64,000 nucleotides of DNA from Porites lobata (taxonomy: Eukaryota; Cnidaria; Anthozoa; Scleractinia; Poritidae). A model generated the notes under the pieces. That model ran no database searches, had not been told where the DNA came from, and saw nothing but the letters and a program-made list of their open reading frames with translations. Below, one piece after another: positions 22,072-33,984 of the stretch (positions are counted from its first letter, which is position 1; each line of letters begins with the position of its first letter). The stretch lies in assembly GCA_942486035.1 (NCBI GenBank), contig CALNXK010000319.1, positions 67,501 through 131,500 of the forward strand, written 5' to 3'. Made by a program: the position numbers and the translations under genes.

Positions 22072-23599
22072 GAAACGATCCAAGGCTCTGCGTAGTTTCA
22101 ACTGAAAGTTTTTTTTTCTTTTTTCAGTGCCTTCTGAGTTTTTTGTCTTCATTTAACCGAATAGCCAAATTTTTGAAACATAATAGAGTAATGACGGATT
22201 TTTTCAGTTCCATTATTTTTTAAACTTTAAAACCATCTGACGCAAGCTTTCAGTTTGAAAAATTTAACACCTGTTTCAACTTTTTAGAATGATTTAACCT
22301 TCTATTGTTAAACCAGCAGTTCTAGATTAAACAAGCACATCTCTCCCAGCTTGAAACTACTCGCATCTCAGTTATAATAATAATATTAATAACTAGTAAT
22401 AGTTGACACTACAACTGCCCCCGTTCTGTATATTATCGGTCAATAGTATTCTTGCTGGTTGTGTAGCTCTTTGAAATATACCGATTCATAATGAAGATCT
22501 TCACACATATTCCATACAATAGGTGAGATAAATACAGGAAACGCAAGGTTTCATGCACAGTTTCAGCTCGATTTACACAGCTTTGATCAAAACATTCTCA
22601 GTTTCGAGAATAGTTTATTCTAAACCATAAGAAAAGATTTAATTAGAAGTTGAATTTTTTGCTATTTCTCTTTCCCTTTTTACATTCAGTTCATTTTATT
22701 TGCCGGAAAGTAGGCCTTAAAAATTAAAAGGACGTTTGATCGATTCACGCTAGCGCATTCTAGTCTTATTTGGAACTTTATAACGGAGGGACATCTGTGA
22801 GCAGGGAATAAGTCAGCATAGGATTTAATTGTCGACGAATTTCTGTAAATGTCCATCAATCTGCTAGTGATAAGCTAGCCGTTGTTCACTCGTCTTGCTT
22901 GTTTGGGGCTGAGTCTTATTGCGGTCAAAGAGAGAGAAAGAGTGTCTGGCAAGGTTTCCGATACAAATCAAAGATTTGTGAATTTGTGTCTGGCAAACTC
23001 TCCAAGGTTATATATACACAGTTAAACGCACCTTATAACCTCCCCTGCGCTTAACGAGTGTCTTTTGGTCCATAACTTTCAAAGCAACTGCTCCACAGAA
23101 TGTCACTGCGTAACGCAAAAGAGTATCGAAGTATGACTGCACAATAAATGTCACAAAATCTACCTGAGTGGTCCCTTCGGGATTTTCTGTCTTTACGTCA
23201 TCCTAACCATTTCGTAATTGCGGGCGCAAACAATAGAAACGTCATCATTACCTACCGACTCCTCGCGGCCCCAGTTCGAGCAAATCGAGATTTTTTTTAG
23301 TATACTGACTGTATATTTGAACTGTAAGTACTGTCCTTAATATACGCGCGAGTTACTAGGGTGCCTCCTCGGGATTTCGCCTCTGGGCGAAATCCCTGCG
23401 GGGGCAATAATAACATGTTTAAACAGGATGACCATTTCAGGTCTAAAAACTGCTATCAGTATGGGTCCTGTATAAAAATAGATGAATAAATAGATAAAAA
23501 TTTAATTATATACGAAACTGAGATACATTACATGAATATAATCAATAAAAAAAGGCAGCCTCCTTATGAACAAAACTACATACAATCATTTAAAAGGTT
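22072..23599 (+). other. Gene-poor stretch
   Basis: 22,230-22,370 resembles 50,430-50,545, the block upstream of copy G. Otherwise AT-rich DNA with a small hairpin at about 23,364-23,392 (GGGATTTCGCC against GGCGAAATCCC). No gene seen. Confidence 0.5.
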
Positions 23600-23677
23600 A
23601 GTCTCCCTCGCAGCCGTTTTTAGTATCGTCACGCAACGCTCCTCGTGACGATACTAAAAACGGCTGCGAGTGAGACT
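23600..23677. repeat. Long perfect-stem hairpin
   Basis: CTCGCAGCCGTTTTTAGTAT and its reverse complement face each other with a 12-nt loop; the arms are about 33 nt with one or two mismatches. Probably a foldback element or cruciform-forming sequence. Confidence 0.8.
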
Positions 23678-23689
23678 ATTAAAAGGGTA

Positions 23690-24121
23690 GCCCCCTTATA
23701 AAAATTGGAGATTGACTTAATCAATAGATAACCTATCCTTAGACCTAGTGTCATAGTCATGAATATCATAAGTTCACCGTCGAAAATAATCTGAGAAATA
23801 ACTTGGAACTTGTCCATCAAGACAATTCTTGGCAAGTTTGACGATATGTTTCTCTTTTCTCGTCTTAAGAGGGTCCCAACCAAGACCGGAAGCCATATCT
23901 TAAGTGGACAAATGCGCCGTCTTTAACACTATCCTAGCAGCACGTCTCCGCAGGCGTTCCAATTCTTTTTCATTTCCTTTACCACAGCCATGAAAAACAG
24001 CACAACAGTATTCCAAATTTCGTAGTATCATCGATTTATACAATCGGTTCGATGCTTCAGTTGTTAATGACGCACGTTGTGCACAGCTAAACATTGTGCT
24101 CTGAGGTCGCGTAAACCTCAA
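23690..24121 (-). mobile_element. Degenerate LINE, end of reverse transcriptase ORF
   Basis: Minus strand. A frame of 73 codons contains RLYKSMILRNLEYCCAVFHG followed by LERLRRRAARIV, the usual region after the polymerase core of non-LTR retrotransposons. Beyond a stop and frame changes, a GLGWDPLKTRRE-like piece follows (near 23,860), also typical of that region. No intact ORF. Confidence 0.65.
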
Positions 24122-26286
24122 CTGAGCGGAGATATTAAAAGCGGATACTTAAGATAACAGCAGCTATGGAAAATGATCATTACTAACTTAAAGCGATTTT
24201 AAGCAGAAATATCTTATAAAACGGACAAAAAATTCAACAGAAATGCACAAGAACTGAATAAATTAATTGTCTGTTGCATAAGGTGCTGAACTTACACATT
24301 TTCCTCTGCTGAGTATAAAATGCACCAAGCCTTTCTTTGGTCCGCTATATAAAAGCTATATCAACTTAACCAGCATTTTAGCCCACCTGCTGCACAAGTT
24401 TAAAGCGTAAAATCAGTGAAAGAGTTCTCCTCTCTGGTTCCGCTAGCCCCTGTAGTATTCCAGGTAGCCAGTACTCTAATTTTACTTTTAATATTTTCAT
24501 TGTCGTAATTAAGTGTTAAGCAAGAGTGAGGCCAAATAAAGATTGTTCTTGTTATTGTCCTCATTGAAGCAATATGTAAAAGATTTTCAAGGGTTTCACG
24601 TCCTTGAAGATGTGAGTCCTGTCACCCCTTGCACTTTTTACTATGAGGATTTTGTCATGTGATGGCCTAACTGTGCTTAACCCTTTTAAGCCCTAAGTGT
24701 GATCAGCATCAAATTTCTCCCTGTAACATCTCTGCTTTAGAAAACGGAGCGGTCATGAAAATTGAGGACATGATCACACAGATTCTTTAACAACTTCTCC
24801 CCACTACTATTATCATGAGGAAACGTAAGGGAACAACAAATGAGAATTTGAATTTTGATATTACAATTTAAAGGATTATTATGTGACCAAGTAGATTAGT
24901 TCTTGCACTAAATGGTCTCAGATCTTAGCCGAGAAAAAGCATTTTAAATTCCACTAACTTATGTCAGAGACACCAGAACGTGACGAACGGGTCACTTTCA
25001 AGATGCGATTCACTTTAATCTGGGCAATGGAGAGCGAAATTTTTTTCCTGCATTTAGTGAGGAAGAGCTTACAAACGAGTAAGGTTATTGAGCTCGCTGT
25101 GCGCTAGTCCATTCAGACTACATAACACCGTCGTGAGTCTCTAGTTGAGGCTAATTACTTTCCAGTCCTTTTTTAAAGACATCACCAGCTTTGAAAACTC
25201 AAAAGTATCGCTGACGACACCTTGAGCTAAGGAACAAGTGCTAAATTTTTTAAACTCAAAGATTGCTTAAAACAAAAATCCACTATTATTTCACATGTGT
25301 AAATCATTTGCTGATCGGATCAATAAACAGAAAATACTCGCTCTTTCAACGTTGTACAATGATTTAACGTTCTATATTTCTACTGATCCTTTCCAATTAA
25401 GCAACTGCATGGTTCCTCTCCGCAGGGAGTAGCTCACATCACAATCGCGAAAAACGAGAAATTGAAGACCCGCGACATTATATATAAGTGCCAATGAAGT
25501 AGTTTTATTTAAGAGCGTAATGCGAACTCATGTGTATTTTAAAAGGCTTGAGTCAACCACGAATTCAGTGGGTTTTGATTCCAGGGAGAAAGATTCCTCT
25601 CATCTTTGTGAAACCCTGGCAAGCAGGTTCCTTTCCCCCGGGTCCTTTCCACGTTTACATTCATTTGATGAGCTTTTCAACTTTAACAATAACTTATTTA
25701 TTTATTTATTTATTTATATAGCGCTCATATCCTGAGCTCATGACGCTTAAAGCCTCAGTCCCGTGACTCACCTTCGCCTTGTAACGGGCCAAAATGTTTA
25801 ACTGAAAACGGTGAATACTTAGTCAACCTGTATTCGCCTTATTTTATCGTTTTTTTATGGCTCCTAGTAAGGGCTTTAGAATGCCCCTTTGAGTCATGTC
25901 CATGTGTTATCGGAAACCGTCAGTTAAATAAAACAGGTCGCGTGACTTAACAAATATACTTAATACTGATAAGGCATAGAATGAATTCCGCGTTAAAAGG
26001 CCGAATCGTGTTGAGAAGGGTTAGGGCCAATTTGACAGCGAAAAGTTTCGAATTTTTAAAGTGGAAATGAAATGATTTAGTCTCACAAGCCTTAAAATTT
26101 ATACCAACAATACAAATTCCAGGTTGAATTTTACTCTCTAAACATTGAGTCTAAGGCTTAATAGGTTAACTAACCATCGACATTAACACGAAACGTCACA
26201 GTAGATGGCTGTTTTAACAGAAGCTAATAAAGGCAGAGAGTAATTAATGTACATATCCATCGAACGAAAGGTTCATGTAAATTTAC
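24122..26286 (+). other. Rearranged receptor flank
   Basis: 24,122-24,560 matches 6,900-7,340. 24,636-24,800 is the common intergenic repeat. 25,030-25,440 resembles the block upstream of copies B-D but stops before a receptor. 25,695-25,725 is a TTTA microsatellite followed by GCGCTCATATCCTGAGCTCA, which looks like a retroelement end. 26,090-26,286 is the upstream block of the next pseudogene. Confidence 0.45.
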
Positions 26287-26475
26287 TTGGCTGAACAGTG
26301 GTGCACTCAACCGGTGAATTTTTTGTCAAAATTTCCTCGCTACAGGAGAACTTCCTTCCTTGCTTTCTTTGTTTTATACTTCGACATTCTTCTTCCGAAA
26401 AGCGAGAAAAAGGCAGTCGCAGTAATTTCCATTGTAGAATATGTTATGACAACCATGGCATATGTTAGGCTTATG
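26287..26475 (+). pseudogene. GPCR remnant with lost start and large deletion
   Basis: The expected ATG is TTG here (TTG-GCTGAACAG). Codons for AEQWCTQPVNFL lead into TM1, then a deletion joins TM1 (FFVLYFD) to the end of TM4 (ILLPKS) and TM5 (VEYVMTTMAYVR), removing about 120 codons. After VRL the homology stops. The same deletion is seen at 49083. Confidence 0.85.
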
Positions 26476-26957
26476 CAATTTTGCAAGGGGGTGAAAATAA
26501 TTTTTAATTTGGAGACCAAACAGCTCTTTTTTAATATAAACAACAGTTCACGCTGGGTTGGAAACTGATCATTTTCAATGATAGAAATGTAGGGAGATAA
26601 TTGGTTCTTGATGTATGGGGAGCATTTATGTAGCAGGTTTGTTTTGCATTTGTGGTATCTATTGAATAAATCAATACAAATTTGCCCCTTTATCACCGAT
26701 ATGATGAAAATGATAATGATTTTCTAGCTCTTATAAACTCTAATAAATTACATCAAAAAACAAAGTTTTGGTAGAACTATAGCTAAACATGTGTCTACGT
26801 TATTACGTTAAACGTCAAGTCGACGAAAAAAGGAAATATAAAATATACGCGTTAATATGCAAAATGTTGATAAGTATTGTCACAATAGAGTGAGCAATAA
26901 ACGACTGGTGTGGTTTAGACTACTATTTAAAAAGACATGCCATCTGGTAGGTTAACC
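26476..26957 (+). other. DNA upstream of copy F
   Basis: AT-rich, no gene. The usual TATA/CAGATG block is not recognisable here; only the final GGTTAACC before the ATG is shared. Confidence 0.45.
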
Positions 26958-27893
26958 ATGAATGAACAATTCTGCATTGCGAAGCTTGGTGATTTTGTAC
27001 AACTTGTAAACTTTCAAAAAGCTTTCATGCTGGTTTTCTGTCTTTTAAACTTCGTGTTTTCCTTAGTGGCGACGCTTGGGAATATGTTACTTATTCGTGC
27101 CCTTGTAAAGGCCTCATCGATACCAATCATCGTCAAGAAGCTGTTCCTAAATCTGGCTATTTCTGATCTTGCTGTAGGATTGTTGGTGCAGCTAATGGCG
27201 GGTATCATCTCTGCTGTGATGTTGAATATGGCATCAAAAGGAGACTACAACTTGACGCCATTCTGTCCAGTAGTTTTAAATGTTTATAGCTATGTTTTGT
27301 TCCTTCTCGGCACTACATCTTTCCTAACTGTCACTACTATTGCTATTGACAGACTTTTCGCCATTTCTCTCCACCTGCGATATCAGGAGCTTATCACACC
27401 CAAACGTGTTACCATAGTGTTGATATCTTTATGGTTAATAAGTTGTATCACTGCCTTCATATACATTCTCCTTCCGGAAAGCAATGAAATGTCAGCTGCG
27501 GTTATTTCACTGATAGGATATGTTCTGACAACAGTGGCTTATGTTCGTATTTACAAAGTTGTCAAATATCACCAGAATCAGATATACAGTCAAAATCAGC
27601 TTCAAGTTGAACAAAAAAGGGAGGAAATCCGACAAAAGAAGTCCGCCTATAACGCTTTATTTGTCTATCTTGTTTTTCTAGCTTGTTATCTTCCTTTTTT
27701 GCCTTCTACAATCTTGTATTTGACAAATACTTCTGAAATTTCGTTCATCGTAGCTCAAAGTGTGTCGATATTCTTGATTTGCCTGAATTCATCATTAAAT
27801 CCCTTCCTTTATTGCTGGCGGTACCGAGAGATTCGCGAAAATGTTAAAAACACAGTGAAAAAATTATTTTCCATGGACGAGAACATGACATAA
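26958..27893 (+). CDS. Intact intronless class A GPCR, copy F (311 aa)
   Basis: More divergent intact member. The start at 26958 (MNEQFC) fits the family; an in-frame ATG at 26937 adds only seven residues. TM1 has canonical GN (41-42), TM2 is NLAISDLAVGL with Asp 70, the first outer loop carries the sequon NLT near 98, Cys is at 103 and DRL at 131-133 followed by FAISLHL. TM4 is LWLISC, loop 2 is short (LPESNEM), TM6 CYLPFLP, TM7 NPFLY, and the tail is MDENMT. GN and the DYNLT loop are shared with copy G in the PHF14 intron, so these two may form one lineage. Ligand unknown. Confidence 0.92.
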   Translation: MNEQFCIAKLGDFVQLVNFQKAFMLVFCLLNFVFSLVATLGNMLLIRALVKASSIPIIVKKLFLNLAISDLAVGLLVQLMAGIISAVMLNMASKGDYNLTPFCPVVLNVYSYVLFLLGTTSFLTVTTIAIDRLFAISLHLRYQELITPKRVTIVLISLWLISCITAFIYILLPESNEMSAAVISLIGYVLTTVAYVRIYKVVKYHQNQIYSQNQLQVEQKREEIRQKKSAYNALFVYLVFLACYLPFLPSTILYLTNTSEISFIVAQSVSIFLICLNSSLNPFLYCWRYREIRENVKNTVKKLFSMDENMT

Positions 27894-28357
27894 CAAAAGA
27901 CCTCAAGTTCAGAATACCTTAATGGTACTTAATTTCGCGATTTTAGCAAGACAGTATTTCGCGGGGTTCTATTTTCGCGATTTCATTAGGCAAATATGAA
28001 AAAGGGCATTAAATTTCGCGATTCAAGCCTTCTCAACTTGAGTTTAGTTTTCAAACATTTTGAAATATCAACATAAAATGAAACAAGCAAAATGCGTATT
28101 AACGTTATTTCAGAAGAACAAAGTCACGGAATGGAACGTACCAGTAAAACCAACAGATAACTTGTCGGTATTTGTCAACACATATATCAGGCAAAGTGTA
28201 TGTTAGTAAAGTGTAGTTAAAGTGTTAGTTAAAGTGTAGATAGTATTAACTGAAAGTCAAGACCTGGCCAGTAAACTTGTCAACGTTTTTACTTCAACTA
28301 ATTTATCAATGAACAAAGTTATGACGATTTTGTCACGTGATGACCAAACTGTGCTTA
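27894..28357 (+). other. 3' flank of copy F
   Basis: Contains three TTTCGCG-type words within 27,930-28,030 and, from 28,290, the family 3' flank (AACAAAGTTATGACGATTTTGTC). No gene. Confidence 0.5.
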
Positions 28358-28860
28358 GCGATCGGTTTCAGGCTAACCAACACTTTACTCCAGTCTACAA
28401 GTTGTGGACATGGGGCATGTTGCGTAGACAAGGGACGAGAAGGATACTCCACGACTCACAGATGCCTGCGGTTTCGGAGTCTTTAGTAGCGGACAAAAGA
28501 ATGCACTAAGAACAAAGAAATCCACAGGACAACGTCGCATGTAGAGGCTCAGTCCTATGGAACGCAGTGACTGGCATATGATATTCCATGTCGTGGCCTC
28601 AGGCTAAAGCTTAAATCTTTAGATATCTTCAATAAATTTAGCTTTAAGATAACGTCCGCATCTACTCTTGTAGTCTTATAAAAGATAATTTTGTATATAA
28701 TACTTGACTTCCTCACATTTGTAAATATTTCTACTTTATATTCTTATTTGCTTTTCGTAAATGCCATTAGTTTGTAGTTTCTCATTGTCATTAGTTAGCT
28801 GCAAACAACCCCATAAGCTCATGTAGCTTTAACACTCATCGTTTTTAAATAAAGACTATC
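28358..28860 (+). mobile_element. LINE 3' end inserted in receptor flank
   Basis: It splits the common intergenic repeat: GTGCTTAG precedes it and CCCTTTAAGCCCTAA resumes after it. The inside reads like the tail of a reverse-transcriptase ORF (RGSVLWNAVTG-like near 28,550) and ends TTTTTAAATAAAGACTATC. TAGC at both borders may be the target duplication. Confidence 0.6.
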
Positions 28861-29239
28861 TAGCCCTTTAAGCCCTAAAAGTGATCAGCAAGAAATTTCA
28901 TCATGTAATTATAACATCAATGCTTTAGAAAACAGAGTGGTGGCGAGAATAAAGGACACGATCACACAAGATGAATCTAACTGATTCTTCAGTAACTTCT
29001 TCCCACTATTACTATAGCAAACGTATGGGGACAACAGAGGAGAATTTGAATTTGGATACCGTATTATGGTTTAAAAGGGTTAAAAGGCCAAGTAGATTAG
29101 TTCTCCCACGAAATGGTCTTAGAACTTCGCCAACAACAAAAAAAAGAATTATATTCTACTGATTGACGCCAGACACACAAGAACAAAATTAATGTTAAAA
29201 GGAAACATTAGAGTATTGGCTGCCTGAAAGAACCATAGG
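28861..29239 (+). other. Second half of the interrupted intergenic repeat
   Basis: Continues the repeat seen near 4,060 and 10,110, up to about 29,180. No gene. Confidence 0.5.
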
Positions 29240-29250
29240 GGCTAGCGCCC

Positions 29251-29288
<38 letters not shown>

Positions 29289-29600
29289 CGCTGTGAAGGG
29301 TATGGTTTTCAAGCAGTTTACTCTAGGATAGGGTATATAAATCAGAGCCTTTGGGTCTAGAATAGGGTATCATTTTTCAGGAAACTGATCAGTTGGTTGA
29401 AGATTTTATCAAGACTAGGGAAACAGCTACTCTAGGATAGGGGGGGGGGGGGGGTTTGGGGAGTTTACTCTAGTATAGGCTAGCAAAATTCAGCTGAACT
29501 AGCTCTGGTATAGGTTAAGGGTTCCAGGGTCCCAGCGGCACATCCCCACCCAGAAATTCCTAAAGTACCCCCCTCCCCGGGGCTAGCGGAGCCAGGCAGC
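29240..29600. repeat. Dispersed repeat with near-tandem words and a G-run
   Basis: TCTAGGATAGGGTATA-like words recur three to four times between 29,310 and 29,520, with a run of at least 16 G at about 29,440. The ends are loosely inverted: GGGGCTAGCGCCCGGGG on the left and CCCCGGGGCTAGCGGAGCC on the right. It is probably a non-autonomous element. Confidence 0.5.
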
Positions 29601-30034
29601 CAGTCGACATCAGCATTAAATAGAAATTAAATACAGGTCAGCAAGAAAACACCATCTTTCTCGCAGACCATAACATTTTCAGGATAGAGATAGACCTAGG
29701 CACTTTACTTTACGTGGTAAATATGCTTAGCTATATAGCTACTACAGATATCCCACGGGTACAATTAAGGTAGAAATTAAAATACAAAGTTTTAAAAATT
29801 TAAATTACTAATTGCCATGAATATGAATGAGCTGAGATATAATAATTAAAAATGCCTTAACCTGAAATTATGATTCAATGACAAAAGTTATAAATATTCT
29901 AAACATCTAAAACTTTAAAACACAAACCCTGCTAGCAAATTCCTTAGTTCCAGCTGAAGCACGAAAATTGTATGCGTATCAGGATGCGTATCAATTCAAT
30001 CTGATCCATCGAGAACCGAAGACAGTTCAATGTA
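29601..30034. other. AT-rich spacer
   Basis: No ORF, RNA gene or clear repeat seen. Confidence 0.4.
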
Positions 30035-30184
30035 TATATGTTGTGGTTCAATTTTATCCTTGGTTCAAATTTTCTTTTCTTTTGTTTTTGGGTATGGTAA
30101 TGTTTAATAATAACATGATAATGAGTTTGAAACAAAAGAAAAGAAAATTTGAACTAAGGATAAAATTGAACCACAACATATACA
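30035..30184. mobile_element. Foldback element
   Basis: Arms of about 52 nt (30,035-30,086 and 30,132-30,184) are almost perfect inverted repeats; each has TGTGGTTCAATTTTATCC, and the loop is about 45 nt. It fits a foldback MITE. The ORFs on both strands here are only mirror images of the arms. Confidence 0.75.
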
Positions 30185-30509
30185 GCTTTTAGAATGATAT
30201 TCTTACAAATTATCAAAAAAAGTCATAAATGTATTTAAAGAAGGGTGGTTGTATAACCCTTCTTCAGTGTTGAGAAAACCGTTGCAATACATTATTGTTA
30301 TTAGACGCTAAATGAAGCGCATGCATGTAAATTGTAGCATGTACCATATATACATCTAGCATGCATAAGGGTGAAAATTCTGTTCTCAAGGGTTTGAACC
30401 ATTATTGAAAACAAATAAAATAGAGTTCAAAAACAATGGGAAGATCATATCGGGTACATTCGGCTAAATTGGAGTATCCAGTTTGTAAAGGGGCAACGAA
30501 ACACCTAAT
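30185..30509. other. Spacer
   Basis: Nothing recognised apart from a short inverted pair (AAGAAGGGTGGTTGT and ATAACCCTTCTT) at about 30,239-30,265. Confidence 0.4.
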
Positions 30510-30812
30510 TTTCTGCCCATATCTCCCACAGTCAGATGTGCATTCTTATAACACAAGAAGATCGGGGGTCTTTTAGTTACTCCATTGCAGGACTGATTTA
30601 AGAAAGTTGTCTATCTGTTTCCAAGGTCCTAAGTTCTTTAACTCTCTTAGTGTTGAAATTGAAAATGCAACAAGCATTGCGTCCTTTTTCCGTAAACTAA
30701 AAGCATTTCCATACCAACACATATTTTCTTTGCCTCTCCATTTAATTTTTTCCACTTTTCGCTTTGCATTTGTTAACCTAAGCTTAATACAAATATCTAA
30801 TATGTTATAATG
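30510..30812 (+). mobile_element. LINE fragment, C-terminal end of ORF2
   Basis: Plus-strand reading with one or two frame changes gives HSYNTRRS, LLHCRTDLRKLSICFQGPKF, FNSLSVEIENATSIASFFRK and LKAF, the usual end of a CR1/L2-like ORF2. It stops at 30,810, followed by no clear tail. The 87-codon minus ORF over the same DNA is its shadow. Confidence 0.7.
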
Positions 30813-31689
30813 TTTAGTGTTAAGTAGCTCTGCCATTTATTTGACATGTATACTTCCGCTGATACTTTGTAATAATAATTATTTGAGGAAGCCTATTCCT
30901 TGGGCTTCCTCGCGGTTAGCTTCTTATATTTAAGTAATTCATTTGTATTGTGGCAAAACAATAAACTTCAAACTTGAAGTGAGATCTCAAATTAGAGAAC
31001 TTTAGATTCAAGAATGAGGACGACTACAAATGAGAGATTTGACTTAAAGTTTTTTCGCGTATATTCTCATAATATAGACTTCCCGCAAAGCTTCATTTTA
31101 CCATTTTTCACTAGAAAAGTTATCACTGTTACTTTTAGTGAAGTATTTGTGATTGTTGCTTCTTGCTGCCCAAACACTGGACATTCATCTGGGTTCGCAG
31201 GTTAGGGCGGGGCACTCTTAACATGTTGTTTGTTTACAATAAGTAACAGCTGCTACTGTGGATCACTTTTGTTTGTTGTGGTGAGGAATTAGACGAAATT
31301 TTCGGGACAGAATTAATTAAAAGAAATAAACAGGTTATAGCAAACACATGGGTATTGTTTAGTGAAGGAATAAAGTAAACTTACTTGTGCTATATTTGCA
31401 TTCCTAAGTTGTGTTGAAAAAAATTAAGAGATCTTTGCTTTCTTTGTGATCCTGTCTTAACCTTTATAAAATGGACATTTAATGGAGAAAGAATAAACAG
31501 TCATAAAGAGGGCTCTTCAAAAACCTTTCAGGTAACTAAACACAAATTAATTACTGGTGAGTGGTAAGTGGTTATGGTAAGTATTTTGAGCCTGGGGGGA
31601 GGGGGTGGTGCTTCCAAATATGGGGTAGACAGGTATAAGCCTCCTGCCAGGGTATGGTTTTTAAGGGTGAGGATCCTTAAACTGGGTAT
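30813..31689. other. Spacer
   Basis: AT-rich. A short inverted pair (GAAGCCTATTCC, GGGCTTCCTCGCGG) near 30,890-30,920 and a G-rich repeat at 31,590-31,660. No gene seen. Confidence 0.4.
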
Positions 31690-31895
31690 CATTTTTGATC
31701 ACCTGGTTAGCTAGGTTGTGAGTTCAAACCCTGGCAAGACCAGAGAAATTGCTGCTTTTGAAATGACATCTGTAAACGGTTAGCCTTTCTAGTCTTCTTG
31801 GATAAGGAAGAAAAACTGTAGGACTCGTCTCACAGCACTTTCACTAATCTGGTTCTTGTGGGACGTAAAAGAACCCATAGCACAAAAAAATTGAG
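31690..31895 (+). mobile_element. SINE-like element
   Basis: GGTTGTGAGTTCAAACC resembles a pol III B box. It is followed by a body with GTAGGACTCGTCTCACAGCA and GGGACGTAAAAGAACCC, a block I associate with widespread invertebrate SINEs. The A box is unclear, so the head may be damaged. Confidence 0.5.
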
Positions 31896-32849
31896 CTTGG
31901 AGTGCTGCCATAGTATGAGAAATAGTATCTTAACATTTGTTTTCCCTTGTATGGGTTGTCATTTTTCGAGTTTGGGCCTCAAATAGCGTAGCGTCAGGGT
32001 TTAGGACCCTGGACGACACACACCTATCCGAAACTTATGGGAGTACCATGCACTTACCTCTCACGCCCGGGGTGTTATGAGTCAAGACCAAAGCACAGAC
32101 CATAGGCACATGATTTTGTCAAGCGAAGTGCATTTAGTTGGACAATATGCATTCATTTGGCCTTTTCCTTTGCTAGTTATTCTATGTAATTTTAGTTCTC
32201 TTACCTTAACCTCGCACGTACGCCCAGGTAGGTAGTTGTCTCTCTGGAACTATTAAAGATGAACATGAACAAATGCCGACTGGTAAACAAATTTTGAGAA
32301 TGCTGCGTCGTTCCTCCACCCGCCTGAAACTTTTGAAGTTTCATACTCTTTCGCGGTTCTAAATGCATTTTTTTCAATTGTATGTTCCCCTTTTAACGGG
32401 TAGACTTGGGTCCGGAATAAAGTTCTTTAAAAGTTTGAAACTTTTGCCAATCTTCGTTCAGGGATCCGCCATGTTGGCCGCGAGTAATAGGAGCCTGGGA
32501 GAAAGCATTATGATAGATAGCCCCCAGACTTCCCGGTCAGAGCCGGCCACGCCCTGCACAACAAAGACGTGTCCACGGATAATTTCACTTTGCGAAAATC
32601 GGTTACAAACAAAAACTTGCTTGCCTAAGGCTAAAAAAGAGTCATTTACACAAGAGTAAAATGGCTAGTGTATCCACAACGTAATCTATGCTTCTTTTGT
32701 TCGTTTTCTTCGTCCAAAGTAGACTTGCTACAAGTCGACCTCTACCTCTTGGCGAGGGGAGTGAGCCTTTTTTGGCCGCGAAGCGGCCGACCGCGAGCGA
32801 CGAGGTCGCGAGAGGTCCCGCGCCATATGAAATCCGACGAAGGACTGTT
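31896..32849. other. Spacer with repeat scraps
   Basis: No gene seen. GGCCGCGAAGCGGCC near 32,774 is a small palindrome in a GC-rich patch. The ORFs at 32,363-32,900 show no recognisable family. Confidence 0.4.
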
Positions 32850-33060
32850 TTGAAAGTCTACGTCCAAGGAATCTGGGAAATTTTTGCTTGTGGAATCTGA
32901 AATCCTAGGCTTTGGATTCCGGAATACAGCTCAAGGATTCCGAATCCCACTAACGATTGTTCCAATGACAAAGAAGCGGGAATTCGGTACCTGGAATCAG
33001 GAATCAGGAATCCACGGAGACGAATCCAGAGACTGTCTTGGATTCCCTTACATGGGGCGA
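32850..33060. repeat. GGAATC-word repeat
   Basis: GGAATC or GATTCC occurs about a dozen times in 200 nt with irregular spacing. ORFs on both strands follow from the low-complexity words. Confidence 0.55.
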
Positions 33061-33649
33061 TTTTCTGGTATTTATCTGGAGACACGCTGGTTTTAAGCAG
33101 CAAAGTGAGTCGGGTTACCCGAGTGAGATTTCCCCGGGAAAAATACAACTTTTCTTGTTCATGTAGCTTCTATAAAGTCTTCTTCATGAGTTCCTGTGCG
33201 GTTTTAATACGGCTAGCCTTTTTCAAGGTAAAAAAACCCTCAAAAATAAATGCATTGAAACAACGCTGACAATAAGCTTATCTGACACATACTCTTCGTT
33301 AAATTTGTCTAAACTATATTTTCGTCGGAAATGTCAAGGTGCAATGTGCGTTTTGGCAGTGAAGATTGTATTAGCTTTGCTTTTCATGCGCTATTTAAAA
33401 AACGAGCAGGAGTGTATCATCAGGTTTAAAAACTCTCGACCTGATGAAGATCAACTCATTCTTGCACTAAAATTTAGATTTGGGGTTATTTTGGTTTAAA
33501 AAATTGGACTTAAGTTTTAGCCGTGTCTTTATCAGATATATAGACACTCATTAAACATTAATTTCTTTTGTTTTTTCTTTATGAATTATTAATATGTTTT
33601 GGGATAGAAAGGGTTTTAGGGGAAAAAAAGTAAAAACCCTGCGAACGGT
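33061..33649. other. Spacer
   Basis: A 64-codon plus ORF at 33,305 has no recognised family. Nothing else seen. Confidence 0.35.
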
Positions 33650-33815
33650 GTCAAGATTAGGGACTTTATAACTGCCAACGGCGATGACAACGACTCTACT
33701 GTGAAAAACAACAACTCTGTACGTGCATTACACTTTTTGGTACATTTCTTGGCAGTCTTGTGCAAACAAACAACGCGAAAATTCCAGTTGAGAAGGTGTT
33801 GTTAAAGAAACGTAA
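33650..33815. mobile_element. Inverted-repeat element, left half
   Basis: TTAGGGACTTTATAACTGCC and the AACAACAACTCTGTACGTGC block match the left half of the element at 40,558. The right half is missing. Confidence 0.5.
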
Positions 33816-33818
33816 GCT

Positions 33819-33944
33819 GATGTTACACGGGACAATTCGCAACGACGATTTTAGCGCAATACATCGTTACAACATTGTTGTGATATTGTTTTGAATGGTT
33901 GCATGCGCTAAAAATCGCCGTTGCGAATCGTCCCGTGTAACATC
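33819..33944. mobile_element. Foldback MITE, copy 1
   Basis: GATGTTACACGGGACAATTC at the left faces its near-perfect reverse complement at the right (GTCCCGTGTAACATC); the arms are about 50 nt. A second copy is at 57,795. Confidence 0.75.
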
Positions 33945-33984
33945 TTCTTTATGGTGCGGTAAAAGGGTTAAAAAAACAAACAAT

